From an uncultured Rhodospirillales bacterium (GTDB lineage Bacteria; Pseudomonadota; Alphaproteobacteria; Acetobacterales; Acetobacteraceae): a stretch of 64,000 nucleotides of DNA. Both the position numbers and the translations under genes were made by a program. Location of the stretch: contig CAILMF010000006.1 in NCBI GenBank assembly GCA_903835235.1, forward strand, positions 1-64,000, in the 5' to 3' direction. The notes under the pieces were generated by a model that worked only from the letters and a program-made list of their open reading frames with translations, ran no database searches and had not been told where the DNA came from. Of the stretch, positions 25,647 through 34,184 are shown piece by piece (the stretch's first letter is position 1; each line of letters opens with the position of its first letter).

Positions 25647-28256
25647 ATGTCCGTCACGGTCAAGACCAAGTACCCCGCCGATCTGGCCCCGCCCGAGCTG
25701 GGCCTGCTGACCTCGCCCATCCTGCTGGCCACCGGCGTCCCCGCCTGGGTCTCCCTGATCCACGACAGCATCCTGGCCGCCGACATGGCCGCCGCCAACG
25801 TCAATGGCGTGGTCAGCGAAGCCGGCATGGTCAAGCTGTTCACCGACCTGGCGGCCTCGCTCAACGCCAACCACACCACGCTCTCGGCCAGCCAATTCGC
25901 CGACCTGAAGCTGATCGCGGCCGACCTGAACCAGGGCGAGGTCGCCAGCTCCTACCTGACCTATGTGGTCAATGCGCTGGTCATGGGCAATGCCGCCAAC
26001 GCCACCTGGACCGGCGGCGGCGCCAAGGCCGTGGCGCTGGGCAACCTGGCCGTTGGCGCCACCGCCACCCAGCTCACCGAGCTGACCGGCAAGTGGCTGC
26101 TCGGCACCGACTTGCCGAGCAACACCGTCTCGATGAACGGCACCAGCTTCACGGTCACCTACAGCGCCAATACCTCGGCGCTCTATTCCGCCACCGGCCC
26201 CAGCATGAACGACATCAACCAGGGCTATCTGGGGGATTGCTACCTGCTGGCCTCCCTGGCCGAGCTGGCGCAGCAGAACAGCGCGGCGATCACCTCCATG
26301 ATCACCGACAACGGCAACAACACCTACGGCGTGCGCTTCTACGTCAATGGCACGCCGCAATACGTCACGGTCAGCAACCTGCTGGCCAATGGCGGGCATG
26401 CGTTCAACAGCGCGCCGGTGCTCTGGGCCAGCCTGGTGGAACAGGCCTATGCCCAGTTGCAGTCCAGCGGCGCGCTCACCGGCAACCGCTACAGCGGCAA
26501 CAGCTTCAGCTCCATCGGCAATGGCGGCGTGCCCGGCTACGCCCTGGCCGAGATCACCGGCGCCAGCCAGATCACCGAATTCGCCGGCAACGGCAGCAGC
26601 TGGACCAAATACAGCTTCAACAACGGCATGGCCTACCAGGGCGGCACCACCGGCAACAGCACCGCCAGCGTCCTGGCCACCATCTCCGCCGCGCTGGCGG
26701 CGCATAGCGACGTCATCCTGAGCAGCTTCACCAACGCCACCGATGCCAGCGGCCGCACCACGCTGGTGGCCGGCCACGCCATGTCGGTCTACGGCGTCAA
26801 CGCCAGCACCGGCATGCTGCAGATCCGCAACCCCTGGGGCACCCATGCCGGCCAGAGCTGGGCCACCACCTTCGAGGTCAGCCTCTCCACGCTGCTGGCC
26901 GCCGGCGACCGGATCACGCTGGACAATGCCGGTGGCGGCGCGCCCGCGCCGGCCGTGGTCAACAACGCCAAGGTGGCGGATGCCGCCGGGCTGCAGGCCA
27001 ATGCCCAGGTCGCCGCCTTCAGCATCGCCGACAGCGCCGCCAATGTGCAGGCCGCCCTGGCGGCGCTGCTGGCCGACAGCAAGCTGACCTCGGTCAGCTT
27101 CACCGACGCAACCACGCCCAAGCTGACCCTGACCGTCGCGGCCTGGCAGGCCGATGCGGCGCTGCTGGCCAAGTTCGCCGGCGCCTACACCCTGGCCATC
27201 ACCGGCGCCACCGTGGCCCAGGCGGCGGCGGTGCAGGCCAACAGCCATGTCACCGGCTTCACCCTCAGCGACAGCGCCGCCAATGTGCAGGCCAACCTGG
27301 CGGCGCTGCTGGCCGACAGCAAGCTGACCGCGGTCAGCTTCACCGACGCCGGCACGCCGAAGCTGACCCTGACCGGCGCCGCCTTCCAGGCCGATGCCGC
27401 GCTGCTGGCCAAGTTCGCCGGCGCCTACAGCCTGGTGGTCACCGGCGCCACCGTGGCGCAGGCGGCGGCGGTGCAGGCCAACAGCCATGTCACCAGCTTC
27501 ACCGTTGTCGACACGGCGGCGAATGTGATGTCCGGCATGGCCAGCCTGCTGGCCGATACCAAGGCGCTGGCGATCAGCTTCACCGATGCGGTGAAGCCCG
27601 CGCTGGCCCTGACCGAAGCCGCCTGGCTGGCCGACAGCGCCGTCTTCGCCAAGATCGGCGGCGCCTATGGCGTTTCGGTCAGCGGCGCCACTGTGGCCCA
27701 GGCCGCGGCGCTGCAGGCCCACGCCCATGTCACCGGCTTCACCGTTGCCGATACCGCGGCCAACGTGACCGCGGCGCTGGCCACGCTGAATGCCGATACC
27801 AAGCTGACCGCCCTCACCATCAGCGAAGCGAATGGCGCGGTGCTGAACCTCGCGGGCTCGCATGTCGCCGCCACCATCAAGGTCGGTGCCGACACGGCCG
27901 CGGCCAAGGCCGGCATGGCCGCGGCGATACTGACCTTCACCGGCGCGGTGGATGCCATCACGCTGGGCACCGGCGCGACGGTCATCGAACAGACCCTGGT
28001 CGCCAGCAGCGGCGTCACCACCGTGGCCGGCTTCATCTTCGGCACGGACCAGCTGCTGCTCCACCTGAACGGCGCCGCCAGCAGCACGGTGCATGCGGCG
28101 GATACGCTGGTGAACGGCGTGCACGCGGTGTCGATCTACGACAGCCTGGCGCCGAATGCCGGGGTGGTGCTGACCGGGCTGGCCAGCAGCGTCACCGCAG
28201 CCTCGATCATGGCCAGCCATGTCACCTTCGCCCATGGCGACGCGATCTTCGTCTGA
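25647..28256 (+). CDS. Calpain-family (C2) cysteine protease with repeat tail
   Basis: 869 residues. The protease core at about residues 150-425 keeps the full calpain triad: Cys198 in QGYLGDCYLLASLAEL, His377 in VAGHAMSVYGV and Asn395 in QIRNPWGTH. Residues 1-150 are Ala-rich and helical with no signal peptide. From about 448 to 760 there are four repeats of about 80 residues (LQANAQVAAFSIADSAANV, VQANSHVTGF...), then a C-terminal beta-rich segment ending in AHGDAIFV. Absence of a signal peptide, Ala/Thr/Ser/Asp-rich repeats and the hydrophobic C-terminus resemble type I-secreted proteins (inference). Calcium-binding EF-hand or C2 domains of eukaryotic calpains are not visible. It stands alone in its own transcription unit. 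Confidence 0.9.
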   Translation: MSVTVKTKYPADLAPPELGLLTSPILLATGVPAWVSLIHDSILAADMAAANVNGVVSEAGMVKLFTDLAASLNANHTTLSASQFADLKLIAADLNQGEVASSYLTYVVNALVMGNAANATWTGGGAKAVALGNLAVGATATQLTELTGKWLLGTDLPSNTVSMNGTSFTVTYSANTSALYSATGPSMNDINQGYLGDCYLLASLAELAQQNSAAITSMITDNGNNTYGVRFYVNGTPQYVTVSNLLANGGHAFNSAPVLWASLVEQAYAQLQSSGALTGNRYSGNSFSSIGNGGVPGYALAEITGASQITEFAGNGSSWTKYSFNNGMAYQGGTTGNSTASVLATISAALAAHSDVILSSFTNATDASGRTTLVAGHAMSVYGVNASTGMLQIRNPWGTHAGQSWATTFEVSLSTLLAAGDRITLDNAGGGAPAPAVVNNAKVADAAGLQANAQVAAFSIADSAANVQAALAALLADSKLTSVSFTDATTPKLTLTVAAWQADAALLAKFAGAYTLAITGATVAQAAAVQANSHVTGFTLSDSAANVQANLAALLADSKLTAVSFTDAGTPKLTLTGAAFQADAALLAKFAGAYSLVVTGATVAQAAAVQANSHVTSFTVVDTAANVMSGMASLLADTKALAISFTDAVKPALALTEAAWLADSAVFAKIGGAYGVSVSGATVAQAAALQAHAHVTGFTVADTAANVTAALATLNADTKLTALTISEANGAVLNLAGSHVAATIKVGADTAAAKAGMAAAILTFTGAVDAITLGTGATVIEQTLVASSGVTTVAGFIFGTDQLLLHLNGAASSTVHAADTLVNGVHAVSIYDSLAPNAGVVLTGLASSVTAASIMASHVTFAHGDAIFV
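26985..27770 (+). repeat. Four 240-bp coding repeats in the calpain tail
   Basis: Units begin near 26990, 27233, 27473 and 27713. Shared stretches include GCCGCCAATGTGCAGGCC and GCGCTGCTGGCCGACAGC in units 1 and 2, and GGCGCCACCGTGGC(C/G)CAGGC at each unit junction. Protein consensus: V(Q)ANSHVTGF-AD-AANV-ALLADSKL-SFTDA-KLTLT-A-QADAALLAKFAGAY-ITGATVAQAAA. The last unit is partial and diverged. Confidence 0.88.
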
Positions 28257-28357
28257 GGGCTGCGGAAAAGCGCGGCCAGGCCGACGCGGGCGGCATCCCC
28301 GCCGTTCACGCCAAGGCGATGGTCTCCGCCATCCGCCCGGCGCTATGCTGGCCAAGC

Positions 28358-28645
28358 ATGAGCATCGACATCGAAGAACTGCGCGGCGAGATCATCGCGC
28401 TCGAAACCGCCCTGGCCTCGGCCTTCGGCGAATTGGCTGTGCTGCGCGCGGGCATGCAGGGCGGCGGCCCCCAGGCGGCGCTGCTGGCCATGGAGGAGAT
28501 GGCCGGCCAGCTCGAAGCCTCCCTGCTGCGCGGCGTGGTCGGCGCCGAGGAAGCCGGCCGCCCGGGTGCGGCGGTGGGCTTCGAGCGGCGGATGGAGATG
28601 ATCGTCTACGCGCTGCGCAACGCCATCGCCTTCCGCGGCAGCTGA
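28358..28645 (+). CDS. Small hypothetical coiled-coil protein
   Basis: 95 residues, no family recognised. The sequence MSIDIEELRGEIIALETALASAFGELAVLRAG looks like a helical heptad pattern, followed by a second amphipathic helix (AALLAMEEMAGQLEASLLRGV). The ATG at 28358 was preferred because the longer frame to 28319 starts with an unlikely composition; the upstream ribosome binding site is weak. Codon use is normal. It lies between the calpain and nitroreductase genes. Confidence 0.5.
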   Translation: MSIDIEELRGEIIALETALASAFGELAVLRAGMQGGGPQAALLAMEEMAGQLEASLLRGVVGAEEAGRPGAAVGFERRMEMIVYALRNAIAFRGS

Positions 28646-28717
28646 AGCCTCGTGCTGCCCGGTAGCGCCACCGCCGCCGCCATGCCACCCTCCTGCAGCA
28701 GCCAAGGGGAGGCAACC

Positions 28718-29377
28718 ATGGCCGAAGGCGCCATCGACGTCGCCAGCAGGGACGTCCTCGACATCATCCAGACCACCCGCGCCATGCGCCGGCTGAAGCC
28801 GGACCCGGTGCCGGATGCGCTGATCCGCCAGGTGCTGGAAGCCGGCACCGCCGCCGCCAATGGCGGCAACACCCAGAAGTGGCGCTTCATGGTGCTGCGC
28901 GACCGGGCGAAGAAGCAAGCGGTCCAGGCCTGGTACAAGAAGGCGCTGGATGAGGTGGTCGGCCCGCGCTACGCCAGCAGCGCCGCCCCCCCCGGCGTGA
29001 CCGCGGAAAAATACCATCGCCAGCACAGCGCGGTGGAATACCTGACGGAACACTTCGCCGACGCGCCGGTCTGGATCGTCTGCTGCCTGGAAGGGCCGAA
29101 CCCCAACCGCAGCACCGGCGCCAGCATCTACCCGGCGGTGCAGAACATGCTGCTGGCCTGCCGCGCGCTGGGCCTGGGCAGCACGCTGACCACCCGGCAC
29201 CTGCTGTTCGAGAAGGAGGCCGAGGCCGCGCTGGGCCTGCCGCCCGGCGTGCACAGCTACGCCATCCTGCCGATCGGCTGGCCGATGGGGAAGTTCGGCC
29301 CGGTCGGCCGCGGCAAGCTGGACGAGTTCGTCTACGGCGACACCTATGGCGAGACCTGGTCCGGCCTGAAGGACTGA
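28718..29377 (+). CDS. Nitroreductase family flavoprotein
   Basis: 219-residue FMN-dependent NAD(P)H oxidoreductase fold. TTRAMRRLKPDPVPDALI is the N-terminal FMN-phosphate motif (RSxRxF type), GGNTQKWRFMVLRD the second flavin contact, IYPAVQNMLLACRALGLGSTLTT the dimer/FMN helix, and HSYAILPIGWPMGKFGPVGR the C-terminal flavin site. ATG at 28718 follows a strong AGGGGAGG. The substrate could be a nitro compound, quinone or enone. It ends at a hairpin shared with the convergent Bug gene. Confidence 0.9.
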   Translation: MAEGAIDVASRDVLDIIQTTRAMRRLKPDPVPDALIRQVLEAGTAAANGGNTQKWRFMVLRDRAKKQAVQAWYKKALDEVVGPRYASSAAPPGVTAEKYHRQHSAVEYLTEHFADAPVWIVCCLEGPNPNRSTGASIYPAVQNMLLACRALGLGSTLTTRHLLFEKEAEAALGLPPGVHSYAILPIGWPMGKFGPVGRGKLDEFVYGDTYGETWSGLKD

Positions 29378-29385
29378 GACCGCCG

Positions 29386-29407
29386 GGTGGGCGCCGCGGC
29401 GCCCACC
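29386..29407. terminator. Bidirectional hairpin between convergent genes
   Basis: GGTGGGCGCC (29386-29395) and GGCGCCCACC (29398-29407) are perfect inverted repeats between the nitroreductase stop and the stop of the opposing Bug gene. This position and symmetry fit a shared terminator, although T-runs are absent. Confidence 0.5.
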
Positions 29408-29417
29408 TGCCCCCGCG

Positions 29418-30377
29418 CTACTGGTTCAGCCGAATATTGGCGGCGCGGATCACCGCGCCCCAGGCCTCGATCTCGCGGCGCATGAAGGCTTCCAGCGCGG
29501 CCAGGTCCATGTCCATCACCAGCCCGCCCTGGCCCTCTATCCGCGCCCGCTCCGCCGCCGTCGCCGCCAGCGCCCGGCTCTCGCGGTTCAGCCGCTCGAT
29601 GATCGGCCGCGGCGTGCCCGCCGGCGCGAACAGCCCGGACCAGGTGAAGGCCTCGTAGCCCGCCGCGCCCTGGTCGCTGACCGGCGCAATCTCCGGGAAG
29701 GAAGGATGCCGCCGCGCCGCGGTAATCCCCAGCGCCCGGATCAGCCCCTGCCGCACGAGGGGGCTGGAGGAAGTGCCGCTATCAAAAAGCACGTCGCAGG
29801 TATTGGCCACCAGCGCGGTCAGCGCCGGCGCGCTGCCGTTGAACGGCACATGCGTCAGCTCCAGCCCGAAGCGCCGCAGGTACATCTCGGCCGCCAGATG
29901 GCTGGGGGAGCCGATGCCGATGGAGCAGTAGTTGCCCTTGCCCGGGTTCGCCCGCGCCCAGTCCAGCAACCCCTGCATGTCCCGCAGCGGAGACGCCGCC
30001 GGCACGTCCACCAGCAGCGGCGTCACGCTCGGGATCGCCACCGCCACCACGCTGCGCAGCGGATCATAGGGCGGGTTGGGCAGCATCTGCGGCACGATGG
30101 TGAGCGGCCCGCTGGCATTCAGCGTCAGCGTATAGCCATCGGCGGGGGCGCGGGCGCCGGCCTCGGTGCCGATCACGCCGGAGGCGCCGGCCCGGTTCTC
30201 CACCGCCACCGGCTGGCCCAGCACGCTTTGCAGATGCGCCGCCAGCACCCGGGCCAGCGCATCGGTGCCGCCGCCGGGCGGGAAGGGCACGATCATGCGG
30301 ATCGGCCGCTCCGGCCATTCGGCGCGGGCACCGGTGCCGAACACACAGAGCAATGCGGCAAGCAGCAAGCGGATCAT
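29418..30377 (-). CDS. Bug/TctC-type substrate-binding protein 2
   Basis: 319 residues with a Sec signal (MIRLLLAALLCVFGTGARA). Motifs: RPIRMIVPFPPGGGTDALAR, GQPVAVENRAGASGVIGTE, ADGYTLTLNASG, CSIGIGSPSHLAAEM, THVPFNGSAPALTALVANTCDVLFD. The two Cys residues (in NYCSIG and NTCDV) are unusual for the family. It is the promoter-distal member of a run of three Bug genes and a cupin on the minus strand, separated from its upstream neighbour by 53 bp. Confidence 0.9.
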   Translation of the reverse strand: MIRLLLAALLCVFGTGARAEWPERPIRMIVPFPPGGGTDALARVLAAHLQSVLGQPVAVENRAGASGVIGTEAGARAPADGYTLTLNASGPLTIVPQMLPNPPYDPLRSVVAVAIPSVTPLLVDVPAASPLRDMQGLLDWARANPGKGNYCSIGIGSPSHLAAEMYLRRFGLELTHVPFNGSAPALTALVANTCDVLFDSGTSSSPLVRQGLIRALGITAARRHPSFPEIAPVSDQGAAGYEAFTWSGLFAPAGTPRPIIERLNRESRALAATAAERARIEGQGGLVMDMDLAALEAFMRREIEAWGAVIRAANIRLNQ

Positions 30378-30430
30378 GCGGTTATCCCCCGGGTCTCGCC
30401 GCCCAGCTTGGCCCGTTGCGCGGCCGGCCG

Positions 30431-31393
30431 CTACTCCTCCACGCGAATGCCGGCGTCCTGCACCACCTTGCGCCAGCGCGCCACATCGGCGGCGACCCAG
30501 CCGGCATACTCGTCGGGGTTGCTGCCCACCGGCACCATGCCGAAGTCCAGCAGCCGCGGCGCCATCTCAGGCCCGTGCAGAATGGCCTTCAACTCGGCCG
30601 CGACGCGCGCCAGCAGCGCCCCCGGCGTGCCGCCAGGCGCGATCAGCCCGAAGGAGGAGGCGACATCGAAGCCCTGCTGCACATCCGCGAATTTCGGCAG
30701 CCCCGGCGCCCCCGGCACCGGCGCCAGCCCGGCCACGCCCAGCACCTTCAGCGCGCCGGACTGCACATGCGTCCGCATGCCGCCCCAGATGTCGATCACC
30801 ATGTCCAGCCGGCCCTGCAACAGGTCCAGGCTGGCCTGGGCGAAGCCGTTATATGGCACATGCGTCATGCGGATGCCCGCCTGCTGCATCAGCAGCACCA
30901 GCGCCAAATGGGAAAGCGTGCCGACGCCGGCGGTGCCGTAGCTCAGCCCCTCCGGCCGCGCCCGCGCCACGGCCACCAGGCCGGCGATATCAGTGGCCGG
31001 AAACTCCCGCCGCGCCACCAGCACAATGGGCGAGATCGCCAGCTGCGACACCGGCGCGATGTCGCGCAGCGTGTCATACGGCAGGTTCGGCCGCAGCGCC
31101 GGGTTCAGGGTGAAGGCGCTGATGGTCTGGCACAGCGTGTAGCCATCCGGCGCCGCCCGGGCCACGGCGGTATTGGCCACCACGGTGCCGGCGCCGGGCC
31201 GGTTCTCCACCACCACTGGCTGGCCGAGGCGCGCCCCCAGCCGCTCCGCCAGCATCCGGCCGAACACATCGGTCGGCCCGCCGGCGGTGAAGGGCACCAC
31301 CCAGCGGATCGGCCGGTCCGGCCAGGCCCGCGCCAGGCGCGGCGCGGCCAGCATGGCCCCAAAGGCACCCAGCAACGCCCGACGCTTCGGCAT
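30431..31393 (-). CDS. Bug/TctC-type substrate-binding protein 3
   Basis: 320 residues; twin-Arg-like signal MPKRRALLGAFGAMLAAPRLARA. Motifs: RPIRWVVPFTAGGPTDVFGR, GQPVVVENRPGAGTVVANTAVA, APDGYTLCQT, SYGTAGVGTLSHLAL, THVPYNGFAQASLDLLQGRLDMVID, then FDVASSFGLIAPGGTP. It starts 9 bp after the stop of the next upstream Bug gene, so both are probably on one mRNA with the cupin. Confidence 0.9.
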   Translation of the reverse strand: MPKRRALLGAFGAMLAAPRLARAWPDRPIRWVVPFTAGGPTDVFGRMLAERLGARLGQPVVVENRPGAGTVVANTAVARAAPDGYTLCQTISAFTLNPALRPNLPYDTLRDIAPVSQLAISPIVLVARREFPATDIAGLVAVARARPEGLSYGTAGVGTLSHLALVLLMQQAGIRMTHVPYNGFAQASLDLLQGRLDMVIDIWGGMRTHVQSGALKVLGVAGLAPVPGAPGLPKFADVQQGFDVASSFGLIAPGGTPGALLARVAAELKAILHGPEMAPRLLDFGMVPVGSNPDEYAGWVAADVARWRKVVQDAGIRVEE

Positions 31394-31402
31394 GACGCCC
31401 TC

Positions 31403-32395
31403 CTATTCCGCGGTGATCCCCGCTTCGGTGATGACCCGCGCCCAGCGCGCCCTTTCGCCATTCAGCAGCCCGGCGAAGCCTTCCACCGTGCCGCCCTTTG
31501 GCTCCAGCTCCTGCCGGGCCAGCACCTGGCGCACGGCGGGCTCCTCCAGCATGGCGTTCAGCTCCAGGTTCAGCCGCTGCACCTGCGCCGCCGGCATGCC
31601 GGCCGGCCCGAGCAGCCCGAACCACACCTCTATCTCCAGCCCCGCGAAGCCGGCCTCCGCCATGGTCGGCACGGCGGGCGCCTGCGCGCTGCGGCGCGGC
31701 TGCGCCACGGCCAGCAGCCGCACCTTGCCATCGGCCGCCAGCGGCACGGCGGCATTCACCGGCACGAACATCGCCGCCACCCGCCCGGCCGACAGATCCG
31801 GCAAGGCGCCCGCGCTACCCCGATACGGCACATGCAGCGCCTGCGTACCGGTGCGTTGCAGGAACAGCGCCATGGCCAAATGCTGCGGCGAGCCAACCCC
31901 CGGCGAGCCATAGGCCACCGCGCCCGGCTGCGCCCGCAGCTGGGCCACGAAGCCCGCGACATCCTGCGCCGGCACATCCGCATGCACGCACAGTGCCATG
32001 CCCACGCTGGCCAGGTGGATGACGGGTGCGAAGTCGCTGATGGGGTCGTAGGGCAGGCTGGGCAGCAGGCTGGGCGTGGTGACGAAGGTATTGGTGGTCA
32101 CCAGCAGCATGCTGCCGTCATGCGGCCCGCGTGCCACGGCTTGCGTCGCGATCACGCCGCTGCCGCCGACGCGGTTCTCCACCGCCGCCGCCACGCCCCG
32201 GCTGCGCCGCATGTGCTCGGCCGTCAGCCGCGCCAGCGTGTCGATGCTGGTGCCCGGCGAGAACGGCACCAGGATGTTCACCGCCCGCGCCTGGGTCTGC
32301 GCCCGCGCCGGCGCCGCCGCAGCAATGGCCAGCGCGGCGGCCAGCAGGGCGCGCCGGTGCGTGGGCGCCTGGGCGCGCATCGGTCGGCCCGTCAT
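31403..32395 (-). CDS. Bug/TctC-type substrate-binding protein 4, coupled to a cupin
   Basis: 330 residues with an Ala-rich Tat/Sec signal (RRALLAAALAIAAAAPARA). It is more divergent than its neighbours: VNILVPFSPGTSIDTLARL replaces the usual FPPGGxxD, and ENRVGGSGVIATQAVARGPHDGSML replaces the NRPGAG/APDGYT pair. HVPYRGSAGALPDLSAGRVAAMF is typical. The ATG at 32395 overlaps the cupin stop (ATGA); Met6 is an alternative. The coupling suggests that the cupin enzyme and this receptor handle the same compound. Confidence 0.88.
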   Translation of the reverse strand: MTGRPMRAQAPTHRRALLAAALAIAAAAPARAQTQARAVNILVPFSPGTSIDTLARLTAEHMRRSRGVAAAVENRVGGSGVIATQAVARGPHDGSMLLVTTNTFVTTPSLLPSLPYDPISDFAPVIHLASVGMALCVHADVPAQDVAGFVAQLRAQPGAVAYGSPGVGSPQHLAMALFLQRTGTQALHVPYRGSAGALPDLSAGRVAAMFVPVNAAVPLAADGKVRLLAVAQPRRSAQAPAVPTMAEAGFAGLEIEVWFGLLGPAGMPAAQVQRLNLELNAMLEEPAVRQVLARQELEPKGGTVEGFAGLLNGERARWARVITEAGITAE

Positions 32396-32937
32396 GTCGC
32401 GAAATGCGGGTGTTCCACCGCATCCACCAGCACGAAGGCGATCCGGCACGTCTCCGCCCCGCGGTTCACCCAGGCGTGGTTGGTGGCCTGCTGCACCATC
32501 ACGTCGCCGGCCTTCATGTGCACTTCGCTGTCGTCCAGCAGCATGTCGATCTCGCCGCTCAGCACCAGCGCGTAGTCCACGCTCTTGGTCCGATGCATGA
32601 AGGCGTGCCGCGCGCCCTCGGCGTGGCTTTCGTCCTTCAGCCCCATTGCCTGCAGCATCGCCTCGCGGTCATGCACCTTGCCGCCCTCGGGCGGGAAATC
32701 CACCACGCGGAAGATCGTGCCGCCCGGCGGCGGCGCGGTGCCGATGGTGCGGTCGGCGCGGTCGGTGCCGGTATTGATGTCGGCCGGGCTCTCATCGGTC
32801 ACCCAGACCAGGTGACTGACAAAGCCGCCCACCGGCCGCACCTTCACGTTCGGCGTCGGGCTGTCCTGCAGCACAACGGCTTTCCCGTTGGCGTCGTGCC
32901 CGGTGACGATGCGCCTGATACCCACTGGTTCCGCCAT
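32392..32937 (-). CDS. Cupin domain protein
   Basis: 181 residues. The C-terminal half holds a cupin fold: HRTKSVDYALVLSGEIDMLLDD, EVHMKAGDVMVQQATNHAWVN; the first motif retains His but the classical HxH-E pattern is incomplete, so metal binding is uncertain. The N-terminal half (GIRRIVTGHDANGKAVVLQD, FRVVDFPPEGG) is typical of small cupins next to aromatic or dicarboxylate catabolism genes. ATG 32937 is preceded by GGGAGGG. The open frame extends upstream through antisense DNA of the divergent Bug gene, which I reject. It is the first gene of a four-gene minus-strand operon. Confidence 0.85.
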   Translation of the reverse strand: MAEPVGIRRIVTGHDANGKAVVLQDSPTPNVKVRPVGGFVSHLVWVTDESPADINTGTDRADRTIGTAPPPGGTIFRVVDFPPEGGKVHDREAMLQAMGLKDESHAEGARHAFMHRTKSVDYALVLSGEIDMLLDDSEVHMKAGDVMVQQATNHAWVNRGAETCRIAFVLVDAVEHPHFAT

Positions 32938-32965
32938 GCTCGGACCCTCCCTGCTTGGCAACAAG

Positions 32966-33004
32966 GTTGGCAGCTTCCCGCGCAACGGCCAAGCTGTGCC
33001 CAAC
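32966..33004. promoter_or_regulatory. Imperfect palindrome in the divergent cupin/Bug promoter region
   Basis: In the 84-bp gap, GTTGG-CAGCTT (32966-32976) faces AAGCTG-TGC-CCAAC (32991-33004); only a 3-nt insertion interrupts the symmetry. It sits between two divergent start codons, so it could be an operator serving both directions. No regulator gene is nearby. Confidence 0.25.
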
Positions 33005-33021
33005 AACGGGAGGGAACTGCC

Positions 33022-34002
33022 ATGCCGACACGTCGCGGCCTGCTGCTGGGCGCTGCCAGCTTGTCCATGCCCGCCCTGGCCCTCTCGGTGCCGGAGCCGC
33101 CGCGCTGGGCGCCCAGCCACCCGATGCGCCTGGTGGTGCCCTACCCGCCCGCCGGCGTCATCGACCTGCTCGGCCGGATGCTGGCGGAAGCGCTGCCGCC
33201 GCGCCTTGGCCAGCCGCTGGTGGTGGAGAACCTGCCCGGCGCCGGCAGCATCATCGGCGCCCAGGCCATCCAGCGCGCGGCGCCAGATGGCCACAGCCTG
33301 CTGTTGACCACCAGCACCACCTTCGCGGTGGCGCCGACGCTGTACAAGCGCCCGCCCTTCGACCCCATCAGGGACTTCACCGCCGTGGCGCTGCTGGCCG
33401 CCACCACCTTCGTGCTGGTGGTCCGCACGGCAGGCCCGGCCTCGCTGGCCGCCTTCATCGCCCAGGCCAAGGCCGCCGGCGGCCGGATCAGCTACGGCAC
33501 CTCGGGCGCCGGCACCCCGCACCATATCGGCTTCGAACTGCTGAAGCAGTTGGCCGGCTTCGAGGCGACGCATGTGCCCTACCGCGGCACCGCGGCGGCG
33601 CTGACCGACCTGCTGGGCGGGCGGATCGACGTGATGATCGCCGACATCCCGCCGGCGGTGGAACACATCCGCGCCGGCACGCTGCGCCCGCTGGCCGTCA
33701 CCAACCGGGAACGCCTGGCGGCGCTGCCGGACGTACCCACGCTGATCGAACAGGGCCTGCCAGGCTGCGAGGCACCTGGCTGGGTCGGCGTGGCCGCCCC
33801 GGCGGGCGTGCCGGCGGACGTTGCCCGCACGCTCTCGGCCGCCATCACGGAAACCATGGCGCAACCCGCCTGGAAGGCGCGCGTGGAAGCGCTGGCGCTG
33901 CTGCCGATGCTGATGGGCGCCGAGGATTTTTCCAGGTTCATCCCGGCCGAGATCGCCCGCTGGGCGCCGGTGATCCGCGCTTCCGGGGCCAGTGCGGATT
34001 GA
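33022..34002 (+). CDS. Bug/TctC-type substrate-binding protein 5
   Basis: 326 residues. Tat-like signal TRRGLLLGAASLSMPALA; motifs HPMRLVVPYPPAGVIDLLGRM, GQPLVVENLPGAGSIIGAQAI, AAPDGHSLLLTTS, SYGTSGAGTPHHIGFELL, THVPYRGTAAALTDLLGGRIDVMIAD, ALPDVPTLIEQGLPG. ATG 33022 follows GGGAGGGAAC. It is transcribed away from the cupin-Bug operon, so the two units could respond to one regulator. A REP-like palindrome follows it. Confidence 0.92.
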   Translation: MPTRRGLLLGAASLSMPALALSVPEPPRWAPSHPMRLVVPYPPAGVIDLLGRMLAEALPPRLGQPLVVENLPGAGSIIGAQAIQRAAPDGHSLLLTTSTTFAVAPTLYKRPPFDPIRDFTAVALLAATTFVLVVRTAGPASLAAFIAQAKAAGGRISYGTSGAGTPHHIGFELLKQLAGFEATHVPYRGTAAALTDLLGGRIDVMIADIPPAVEHIRAGTLRPLAVTNRERLAALPDVPTLIEQGLPGCEAPGWVGVAAPAGVPADVARTLSAAITETMAQPAWKARVEALALLPMLMGAEDFSRFIPAEIARWAPVIRASGASAD

Positions 34003-34057
34003 GCGGGCCGGGCGCTACCTGCCCCCCACTGGCGGCACCACCCCCTCATCAGCCGTC

Positions 34058-34080
34058 ATCACCGGGCTTGGCCCGGTGAT
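34058..34080. repeat. REP-like palindrome
   Basis: ATCACCGGGC (34058-34067), TTG, GCCCGGTGAT (34071-34080): a perfect 10-bp stem. Read on the minus strand with its flanks, it translates as DHRAKPGDD, the telltale of a widespread proteobacterial extragenic palindrome. It lies between the convergent Bug 5 and DUF2155 genes and may also act as a terminator or mRNA stabiliser. Confidence 0.75.
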
Positions 34081-34184
34081 CCATGCCGCCACTGCCGGCG
34101 CGGGCCAAACCGGCCGACGCTGACCGCAGCCCCACACCTCCGGGGAACGAAAACCGGGCAGACGCCAGCCACCCCGCAGGGGCG

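Noticed and set aside
30353-32575. 740-codon plus-strand frame
   Set aside because: Antisense of three Bug genes; low-complexity His/Arg/Gln-rich translation.
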